Positions 26,196 to 32,491 of a stretch of DNA of 39,673 nt are shown piece after piece (the first letter of the stretch is position 1; the number at the start of each line of letters is the position of its first letter). This stretch comes from Mariprofundus sp. (lineage in GTDB: Bacteria; Pseudomonadota; Zetaproteobacteria; Mariprofundales; Mariprofundaceae): assembly GCA_027019785.1 (NCBI GenBank), contig JALUWF010000271.1:1-39673 (forward strand), in the 5' to 3' direction. Below the pieces are notes generated by a model. It did no database searches. It saw only the letters and a list, made by a program, of their open reading frames with translations, and was not told the DNA's origin. The translations under genes and the position numbers were made by a program.

Positions 26196-27443
26196 ATGAA
26201 CATTGTTCGTGCATTGAAATGCAGAGAATGCGGTCAGGAATACGATATCCAGCCCACCCACGTTTGCGAGTTCTGCTTCGGGCCGCTGGAAGTGGTCTAT
26301 GACTATGAGAAACTCGATGGCTATTTCACCCGTGAATTGATCGAATCGCGTCCGCAAACCATGTGGCGCTACAAAGAACTGTTGCCGATCAATGGCGAAC
26401 CGACGGTGGGTGCACAGAATGGTTTTACGCCACTGGTGCGCGCCAGGAATCTGGAAAAAGTGCTAGGCGTATCCGAGTTGTATATCAAAAACGATTCGGT
26501 CTGCTATCCAACCCTGTCATTCAAGGATCGTGTGGTTTCTGTGGCACTGTCCAAAGCCGTCGAGTTCGGCTTCAAGACTGTCGCTTGCGCTTCAACAGGC
26601 AACCTAGCCGGTTCGGTGGCGGCCAATGCGGCGGCGGCAGGACTGGAATCCTATGTGTTTATTCCGCACGATCTGGAGCAGGGCAAGGTGCTGGGCGCGG
26701 CTATTTTCGGTACGCGTATTATCGGCATTAAGGGTAAATATGACGATGTGAATCGTCTGTGTTCAGAAGTGGCCGGGAAATATGGCTGGGCTTTTGTGAA
26801 TGTGAATGTACGTCCGTTTTATGCCGAAGGCTCCAAATCGCTCGGTTATGAAGTGATGGAGCAGATGGGGTGGAAAGCTCCTAAACATGTGGTCGTGCCG
26901 ATGGCATCTGGCTCATTGTGTACCAAGATTCACAAGTCGATCAAGGAATTCATCCAGTTGGGACTGATCGAAGATAATGGTACGGCCATGTATGGCGCGC
27001 AGGCCACTGGTTGTTCTCCAATTACTAAATCGGTGAAAGACGGCACGGATCTGATTCACCCGGTGATTGCCGATACCATTGCCAAATCACTGGCCATTGG
27101 CAACCCGGCGGATGGTTATTATGCCAATCGCGTGATTAACGAAACTGGCGGCTGGGCTGAAGATGTGTCCGATGAGGAAGTGGTGGATGCCATGAAACTG
27201 TTGGCGGAAACCGAAGGGATATTCGCTGAAACGGCTGGCGGCGTCACGCTAGGCTGCGCCAAAAAACTGATTGAATCTGGCAAGTTGCCGCGTGATGAAT
27301 CGATTGTACTGTGTATTACCGGGAATGGATTGAAAACGCAGGAAGCTATTGTTGATGCGGTCAATAAACCGCGCATCATTGATGCCAGCCTGAAAGATTT
27401 CGATGCGCTGGCTGAAGCCGATGGCTTCGAAGCCGCCGTATAA
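26196..27443 (+). CDS. Threonine-synthase-like PLP enzyme, candidate homocysteine synthase
   Basis: This 415-residue fold-type II PLP enzyme is homologous to threonine synthase. It has an N-terminal zinc ribbon (CREC at 9-12, CEFC at 24-27). The PLP lysine is Lys110 in LSFKDRVVSVA, the phosphate-binding loop is ASTGNLAGSVA, and the C-terminus has LCITGNGLKT. Threonine synthase acts on O-phosphohomoserine. The gene lies under a SAM riboswitch and next to a CysO-like sulfur carrier, a NIL domain, CysK, MoeB and sulfite reductase. That suggests it replaces phosphate with sulfur from a protein thiocarboxylate to give homocysteine. The family is certain; the new reaction is inference, and ordinary threonine synthase remains possible. 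The ATG at 26196 has GGAG 10 nt upstream. Confidence 0.9.
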   Translation: MNIVRALKCRECGQEYDIQPTHVCEFCFGPLEVVYDYEKLDGYFTRELIESRPQTMWRYKELLPINGEPTVGAQNGFTPLVRARNLEKVLGVSELYIKNDSVCYPTLSFKDRVVSVALSKAVEFGFKTVACASTGNLAGSVAANAAAAGLESYVFIPHDLEQGKVLGAAIFGTRIIGIKGKYDDVNRLCSEVAGKYGWAFVNVNVRPFYAEGSKSLGYEVMEQMGWKAPKHVVVPMASGSLCTKIHKSIKEFIQLGLIEDNGTAMYGAQATGCSPITKSVKDGTDLIHPVIADTIAKSLAIGNPADGYYANRVINETGGWAEDVSDEEVVDAMKLLAETEGIFAETAGGVTLGCAKKLIESGKLPRDESIVLCITGNGLKTQEAIVDAVNKPRIIDASLKDFDALAEADGFEAAV

Positions 27444-27460
27444 TACCATTCAAGAAGAAT

Positions 27461-27537
27461 GAACCACAAAGACACGAAGGCACAAAGTAACCTTATAATG
27501 GTTTGGTTTTCTTTGTGTATCTGTGCCTTTGTGGTGA
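27461..27537. repeat. Long hairpin repeat, copy 1
   Basis: Imperfectly complementary 25-nt arms, 27463-27487 (ACCACAAAGACACGAAGG start) and 27511-27535 (ending CTTTGTGGT), flank a loop with TAACC..GGTTTGG. It is the same family as the hairpins at 28088 and 30036. It fills the gap between the ThrC-like and MoaD-like genes. Confidence 0.85.
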
Positions 27538-27561
27538 ATAAAAAATGAAAGGAGATGATAA

Positions 27562-27840
27562 ATGAGTGTATCTGTACGAATCCCGACTCCGCTGCGTAAG
27601 TTGACTGGCGGTGCTGATGAAGTGGCCATTGAAGGCACCAATGTCGGCGAAATTATTGAGAATCTGGAAGCGGCGCATCCGGGCTTGAAAGAGCGTTTGT
27701 GTGATGATGACGGCGAAATTCGCCGTTTCGTGAATGTCTATGTGAATGATGAAGATGTACGTTTTCTGGAAGGGCGCGGCACTGTGCTGAAAGATGGCGA
27801 TGAAGTGTCCATCGTGCCGGCTATCGCAGGCGGTTGCTAA
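27562..27840 (+). CDS. CysO/MoaD/ThiS-like sulfur carrier ending Gly-Gly-Cys
   Basis: This is a 92-residue beta-grasp sulfur carrier. It looks most like mycobacterial Cys[19 protein letters not shown] in the middle and [14 protein letters not shown] near the end. Such carriers are adenylated at the C-terminal glycine by a MoeB-like enzyme and converted to a thiocarboxylate that donates sulfur. Here an extra cysteine follows the Gly-Gly, so the tail must be trimmed before activation. Extra tail residues removed by a JAMM-type protease are known for other carriers (for example QbsE), but no such protease is in this window. AAAGGAG lies 7 nt before the start. The stop shares one base with the NIL gene start. 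Confidence 0.93.
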   Translation: MSVSVRIPTPLRKLTGGADEVAIEGTNVGEIIENLEAAHPGLKERLCDDDGEIRRFVNVYVNDEDVRFLEGRGTVLKDGDEVSIVPAIAGGC

Positions 27841-28079
27841 TGCAGTTGCGCGTGTATCTCACGTTTGACGAATCAACTGTGCGCGAGCCGTTGATCTGGA
27901 AACTGGCCAGAGAGTTCGATGTGGTGACGAATATCAGAACGGCTGAAGTAAAAGATCACATGGGGCTGGTTGGTCTGGAGATCGATGGCGAGGATGCTGT
28001 GGTGGAAGCGGCAACGAAATGGTTAGCTGATCAGGGCGTGAAAGTGGCTCCGATCGAACAGGACGTCATCGAAGGCTAA
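27840..28079 (+). CDS. Free-standing NIL-domain protein
   Basis: This 79-residue protein is essentially one NIL domain: [22 protein letters not shown], then DVVTNIRTAEVKDHMGLVGLEIDG, and a final helix plus strand. NIL domains form the regulatory end of the methionine importer ATPase MetN, where they bind methionine, and also occur in proteins of archaeal and anaerobic homocysteine synthesis. A solo NIL protein here fits a methionine-linked role such as sensing methionine or assisting sulfur transfer. That is inference. It overlaps the carrier gene stop by one base (TAATG), so both should be made in fixed ratio. Confidence 0.88.
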   Translation: MQLRVYLTFDESTVREPLIWKLAREFDVVTNIRTAEVKDHMGLVGLEIDGEDAVVEAATKWLADQGVKVAPIEQDVIEG

Positions 28080-28087
28080 AGGGCTAT

Positions 28088-28163
28088 TAACCACGAAGAC
28101 ACAGAGACACAAAGTAACCCTTTTAAGGTTGGTTTTCTTTGTGCCTCTGTGTCTTTGTGGTGA
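28088..28163. repeat. Long hairpin repeat, copy 2
   Basis: The 25-nt arms 28090-28114 and 28137-28161 are complementary except for two positions, with a 22-nt loop that itself contains an AACC/GGTT pairing. It is the best-conserved member of the family also found at 27461 and 30036. It fills the gap between the NIL gene and the cysteine synthase gene. Confidence 0.9.
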
Positions 28164-28190
28164 AAAAAAAGGTTGTGAATGGAGTGGGAT

Positions 28191-29123
28191 ATGGCGATAT
28201 ATAATAATGTAGCGGAAACGATCGGCAACACGCCGCTGGTTCGATTGAACCGGATTGGTGCGGATCTGGATGCGGAAATCATTGTCAAGTGTGAGTTTTA
28301 TAATCCACTGAGTTCGGTCAAGGATCGAATCGGCAAAGCCATGATTGAAGCGGCTGAAGCCGATGGCAGTCTCAAGGCAGGTGGCGTGATTGTCGAGCCG
28401 ACCTCCGGCAATACCGGTATTGCGCTGGCCTTCGTGGCGCGTGCAAAGGGTTATCGCTGTATCCTGACCATGCCGGAATCGATGAGTCTGGAACGGCGTA
28501 AGCTACTCAAATTGCTGGGTGCTGAATTGGTGTTGACACCAGCTGAAAAAGGCATGAAAGGCGCCATTGCCAGGGCCGCTGAAATTGTCTCGGAGACTGA
28601 TAACGCTTTTATGCCGCAACAGTTCGAGAATCCGGCCAACCCAGAAATTCATCGCCAAACCACAGCACAGGAAATATGGAGTGATTGTGATGGCAAGGTG
28701 GATGCCATTGTCGCTGGCGTAGGCACTGGTGGCACCATTACCGGTGTTGCCGAAGTGATTAAACAGCGTAATCTGGATTTCAAGGCGTTTGCTGTAGAGC
28801 CTGCCGCTTCGCCGGTGATTTCCGGCGAAGCGGCAGGTCCGCACAAAATTCAGGGCATCGGTGCGGGCTTTATCCCGAAGAACCTGAATGTCGATATTCT
28901 CGATGGCGCGGTTAAGGTAACCAATGACGAAGCGTTTGAAATGGCGCGTCGTTTGTCCAATGAAGAGGGTATCCCCGGCGGCATCTCCTCCGGCGCAGCC
29001 GTTGCGGCAGCTTTGCAGGTAGCGGCACGCCCGGATATGAAAGGCAAACGCATCATCGTCATTTTGCCCTCCATGGCCGAACGCTATATGTCCACCGACC
29101 TGTTTAAGGGCATTGAAGTATAA
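28191..29123 (+). CDS. cysK: Cysteine synthase (CysK/CysM family)
   Basis: This 310-residue fold-type II PLP enzyme makes cysteine from an activated serine and sulfide or a carrier thiocarboxylate. Key motifs are [11 protein letters not shown] (PLP lysine), [12 protein letters not shown] (substrate loop), [10 protein letters not shown] (phosphate loop), [13 protein letters not shown] and the C-terminal GGISSGAAV. The GAGFIP segment favours the CysK type that uses O-acetylserine. Adjacency to a CysO-like carrier recalls mycobacterial CysM, which uses O-phosphoserine. Which acceptor is used cannot be decided by eye. The ATG at 28191 has GGAG 7 nt upstream. Hairpin repeats lie on both sides. Confidence 0.93.
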   Translation: MAIYNNVAETIGNTPLVRLNRIGADLDAEIIVKCEFYNPLSSVKDRIGKAMIEAAEADGSLKAGGVIVEPTSGNTGIALAFVARAKGYRCILTMPESMSLERRKLLKLLGAELVLTPAEKGMKGAIARAAEIVSETDNAFMPQQFENPANPEIHRQTTAQEIWSDCDGKVDAIVAGVGTGGTITGVAEVIKQRNLDFKAFAVEPAASPVISGEAAGPHKIQGIGAGFIPKNLNVDILDGAVKVTNDEAFEMARRLSNEEGIPGGISSGAAVAAALQVAARPDMKGKRIIVILPSMAERYMSTDLFKGIEV

Positions 29124-29125
29124 AA

Positions 29126-29200
29126 CATGTAAGACGTGAAATGTGAGATGTAAGATGTTTGTTTTTACACATCTCACGTCTCACATCTCACATCTCACGG
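29126..29200. repeat. Hairpin repeat of a second family (GTGAGATG type)
   Basis: The left part (29130-29158, GTGAAATGTGAGATG core) is largely complementary to the right part (29169-29197), built from CATCTCAC units. About three mismatches occur in the central 23 pairs. It is also internally repetitive. It lies between cysK and the moeB-like gene, and its 3' edge abuts the moeB ribosome-binding site, so it could influence translation of that gene. Confidence 0.8.
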
Positions 29201-29207
29201 AGTTTTC

Positions 29208-30029
29208 ATGATTGATTTTACGGAAGAACAGATTGAACGTTATTCGCGGCATATTATTTTGCCGGAAGTGGGCGCGGAAGGGCAGTCCAAACTGCTGGAA
29301 TCCAAAGTGTTTATGATTGGCGCTGGCGGGCTGGGCTCTCCCGTGGCCTATTATCTGGCCGCAGCAGGCGTCGGCACCATCGGCATCGCCGATGCCGATG
29401 TGGTGGATTCATCCAATTTGCAGCGCCAGATCATTCATAATCAGGATCGCATTGGCATGCCCAAGGTGGAGAGTGCGCGCGAAACTATGCAGGCGCTAAA
29501 CCCTGATGTGAAGGTCAATACCTACAATTACTTCATTACCGAGGATAATGTGCGCGAAATCATCCGCGATTACGATTTGATTATCGATGGTTGTGATAAT
29601 TTCCCAACACGATTTCTGGTCAATGACGCCTGCTATTTCGAGAAAAAACCGCTGATTTCAGGCGCTATGTTCCGTTTTGAGGGGCAGGTCGCCACCTTTA
29701 AGCCGCATCAGGAAAAGGGGGCGCCATGTTATCGTTGCCTGTATCCCGAGCCACCGCCGGCAGGTCTGGTGCCTTCGTGCTCCGAGGCTGGCATTCTGGG
29801 CGCACTGGCTGGTGCAGTCGGCACGATTCAGGCTGTCGAGGCGATTAAGGAATTACTTGGCATCGGTGAGTCACTGGCTGGTAGATTGATGGTATTCGAT
29901 GCCCTGCGCATGGAATGGAAGAAGCTGAAGTTGCACAAAGATCCGGCTTGCCCGCTGTGCGGCGAGAATCCAACCATCACCGATCTGGTGACTTACGAAC
30001 AAGCCTGCGAACTAAAATTCGGGCAATAG
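29208..30029 (+). CDS. moeB: MoeB/ThiF-like adenylyltransferase (carrier-activating enzyme)
   Basis: This 273-residue E1-like enzyme uses ATP to adenylate the C-terminal glycine of MoaD/ThiS-type carriers. The nucleotide site is MIGAGGLGSPVAYYLAAAGVG (residues 36-56). DADVVDSSNLQRQIIH and the DGCDNFPTRFLVND segment follow. Zinc is bound by the pairs CYRC and CPLC. It has no C-terminal rhodanese domain, so sulfur must come from elsewhere. The next gene, a sulfite reductase fused to a TusA domain, is the obvious source. It probably activates the carrier encoded at 27562 rather than molybdopterin synthase, because no other molybdenum-cofactor gene is present. GGAG precedes the start. Confidence 0.93.
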   Translation: MIDFTEEQIERYSRHIILPEVGAEGQSKLLESKVFMIGAGGLGSPVAYYLAAAGVGTIGIADADVVDSSNLQRQIIHNQDRIGMPKVESARETMQALNPDVKVNTYNYFITEDNVREIIRDYDLIIDGCDNFPTRFLVNDACYFEKKPLISGAMFRFEGQVATFKPHQEKGAPCYRCLYPEPPPAGLVPSCSEAGILGALAGAVGTIQAVEAIKELLGIGESLAGRLMVFDALRMEWKKLKLHKDPACPLCGENPTITDLVTYEQACELKFGQ

Positions 30030-30035
30030 ATTTTT

Positions 30036-30108
30036 TAACCACAAAGGCACAAAGGCACAAAGTAACTTTTAATTTGGTTTTCTTTGCGTCTTTGTGTCTT
30101 GGTGGTGC
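30036..30108. repeat. Long hairpin repeat, copy 3
   Basis: The 25-nt arms are 30038-30062 (ACCACAAAGGCACAAAGG start) and 30082-30106 (ending CTTGGTGGT). They pair with a few mismatches around an A+T-rich loop with TAACTT..GGTTT. It is the third member of the family at 27461 and 28088. It separates the moeB-like and sulfite reductase genes. Confidence 0.85.
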
Positions 30109-30124
30109 ATAGAGGTTTTCTATC

Positions 30125-32473
30125 ATGACAGAGTTTCAATTTACGCAAACAGCCGATGTGGATGAATTCGAGGCCGGTTATAAGGCATTTCGGGCCGGTA
30201 CGATGTCCGAAGAACGCTTTACGCCGTTCCGCTTGCAGATGGGCGTCTATGGTCAACGCCAGGAAGGTGTGCAGATGGTGCGCATCAAATTGCCTGGCGG
30301 CTTATTGACGCCGGAACAACTCGATGTGATTGCCGATTGTGTGGAAGATTATACGGGCCAGTTGCCAACCGATGGCACTGTGAGCGTAGCGCCGACCAAG
30401 GTGGCGCATGTTACAACGCGTCAGGATATTCAGGCTAATTTTGTGGCGCTGGATGATGTCGTTTCATTTTTGCGTCGTCTCGATGCGGTCGGGCTGACCA
30501 CGCGTGAAGCCTGCGGTAATACCGTGCGTAATGTGAGCGCCTGTTTTCTGGCTGGCGTATGTCCGGCAGAGCATGCCGATGTGACTGTGCATGCACGTCA
30601 ATTTGCAGAATTCTGTTTGCGCCATCCCTTGACCCAGCAGTTCCCGCGCAAATTCAAGGTGGTGTTTTCCGGTTGTGATACGGATTGCGGTCTGTCCGGC
30701 ATGCATGATGCAGGATTTATAGCTACCCATAGAGATGGTAAGCCGGGCTTCAAAGTTTGGGCTGCTGGCGGATTATCGTCCCAGCCGATGAGTGCGATTC
30801 TGCTGGAAGAATTTATTGAAGAGTCTGAGCTGTTTGTGGTCGGCGAAGCGTTGATGCGCATGCATTTCAAATATTCCGAACGCAAACGCCGCGCCCGCGC
30901 CCGCATGAAATATGTGGCGCAGAAGCTGGGTGTGGAAGGCTTTATCGAAGAATATCGCAAGCAGCGGGCAGTCATTGAAAAAACACACGGTGATGATCTG
31001 TTCGGCGAGGCGCATTGGCGGATGCCAACGGCATCGCTGCCTGAATCACCAAGCGGGGTGGTTGATCAGCATGACGGCAAGCACGCCGTGCTGCTGAACC
31101 TGTTTCGCGGCGATATGACGCCTGCCCAGTGCCGGGCGGTGGCCAGCGCATCGCGTCTGGCAGAGGGCTCCAGTCTGCGCGCCACTGCCGAGCAGGGAAT
31201 TATCATTACCGGTGTGGATACTGCCGATGTGGCGGCTGTGCAGTCCGCCTTGAATGAAGCCGGGTTGCAGACAAAGGATGCACGCGGCATTGCTGATATT
31301 GTGGCATGTCCGGGCACGGAAACCTGTCGTTTGGGCATCACCTCAAGCCGTGGCCTGGCGGCGGCCTTGCAACCATTGATGGCAGATTTCAAAACGGATT
31401 CAACACTGGCCGGAATTACCGTCAAAGCATCAGGTTGTCAGCATTCCTGCGCCCGTCACCATATTGCCGATCTCGGATTTCACGGTCTGGCCAAGAAAAT
31501 CGACGGCCAGGCGGTGCCGCATTATCAGTTGCATATTGGCGGTTCCGGCAAGGGCGGCGAACATCTGGCCTTTGCGACCGATCCGGTACCCGCTGTGCGC
31601 GCTCCGGAAGCGGGCATCACCGTACTCAAGGCGTATAAAAATGACCGCAAAGCAGATGAAAGCGTGCATGACTGGGCTTCGCGTATCGGGCAGCAGGCGA
31701 TCAATGCTATTCTGGCGCCGTTTGCCGGTCAGTCGGGTGAAGTGGACGGTTTGATTTACGATTGGAGCGAAAACGAAGCATTCAATACCAAGGGTAACAA
31801 GAAGGGCGAATGCGCCGGGGCTGTGCTCTCGATGTCCGATGCGCTGATTTCCGAAGCGCAATATGAGTTGCTGATTGCGCGTGCGCATATCGATGCGATG
31901 TTCTGGGCCGAAGCGCTGACGGCGTTGCGGAGTTCGGCTATTTCGGCGGCGCGTGCATTTCTGGTGCCGTTCGGCGAAGCGCCGGAAGAAGATGCGCAGG
32001 TATTCGGTTTGCTTGCCGTGAATGCGGCTGCTGATAGCGAACTGATGGCTGGCTTTCAGGCTGTGCAATCGGCGCTGATGAATATTGATCTGGCCGATCC
32101 TGCGGCTGGTGTGACCCATCTGCGTCATGTGCAGTCGGACTGGCTGAAACTGGCAGGCGTGCGTTTTGCTGCGGTGCCGGAAGCTGTTGAAGCTGAAGAA
32201 GAAGCATCTGATGATGTGCAAACTGATGCAGCAACTGATGATATCGTGCTACTCGATCTCTCCGGCGTGGCCTGTCCGATGAATTTTGTGAAAACAAAAA
32301 TCAAGTTGTCCATGCTGCCGGTTGGTGCGCAGTTGGATGTGATTCTCGATGATGGTGCGCCGATTGAAAATGTACCGCTATCGCTCGAAGAACAGGGGCA
32401 GAAAGTGCATGCCAAGGAGAAAATTTCCGACACCCAATGGAAGATTCGGGTTGAGAAGATTTCCGCTATCTGA
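30125..32473 (+). CDS. Siroheme sulfite reductase fused to TusA domain
   Basis: The 782 residues begin with a nitrite/sulfite reductase region. The first ferredoxin-like half contains LTTREACGNTVRNVSAC and FSGCDTDCGLSGMHDAGF. The second half holds the siroheme-[4Fe-4S] ligands Cys395 and Cys401 (CPGTETC) and Cys438 and Cys442 (GCQHSC). A middle region (about 500-690) has no recognised motif. Residues about 708-782 are a TusA/SirA domain with LLDLSGVACPMNFVKTKIKL, its sulfur-carrying cysteine near 715. The enzyme would reduce sulfite to sulfide, and the tethered TusA could hold the sulfur as persulfide for the neighbouring carrier system. The electron donor is probably ferredoxin, because no flavin domain is present. 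The fusion is unusual. Ammonia-forming nitrite reduction is less likely given the operon. Confidence 0.9.
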   Translation: MTEFQFTQTADVDEFEAGYKAFRAGTMSEERFTPFRLQMGVYGQRQEGVQMVRIKLPGGLLTPEQLDVIADCVEDYTGQLPTDGTVSVAPTKVAHVTTRQDIQANFVALDDVVSFLRRLDAVGLTTREACGNTVRNVSACFLAGVCPAEHADVTVHARQFAEFCLRHPLTQQFPRKFKVVFSGCDTDCGLSGMHDAGFIATHRDGKPGFKVWAAGGLSSQPMSAILLEEFIEESELFVVGEALMRMHFKYSERKRRARARMKYVAQKLGVEGFIEEYRKQRAVIEKTHGDDLFGEAHWRMPTASLPESPSGVVDQHDGKHAVLLNLFRGDMTPAQCRAVASASRLAEGSSLRATAEQGIIITGVDTADVAAVQSALNEAGLQTKDARGIADIVACPGTETCRLGITSSRGLAAALQPLMADFKTDSTLAGITVKASGCQHSCARHHIADLGFHGLAKKIDGQAVPHYQLHIGGSGKGGEHLAFATDPVPAVRAPEAGITVLKAYKNDRKADESVHDWASRIGQQAINAILAPFAGQSGEVDGLIYDWSENEAFNTKGNKKGECAGAVLSMSDALISEAQYELLIARAHIDAMFWAEALTALRSSAISAARAFLVPFGEAPEEDAQVFGLLAVNAAADSELMAGFQAVQSALMNIDLADPAAGVTHLRHVQSDWLKLAGVRFAAVPEAVEAEEEASDDVQTDAATDDIVLLDLSGVACPMNFVKTKIKLSMLPVGAQLDVILDDGAPIENVPLSLEEQGQKVHAKEKISDTQWKIRVEKISAI

Positions 32474-32491
32474 ATATAGTCCGACAACCTG

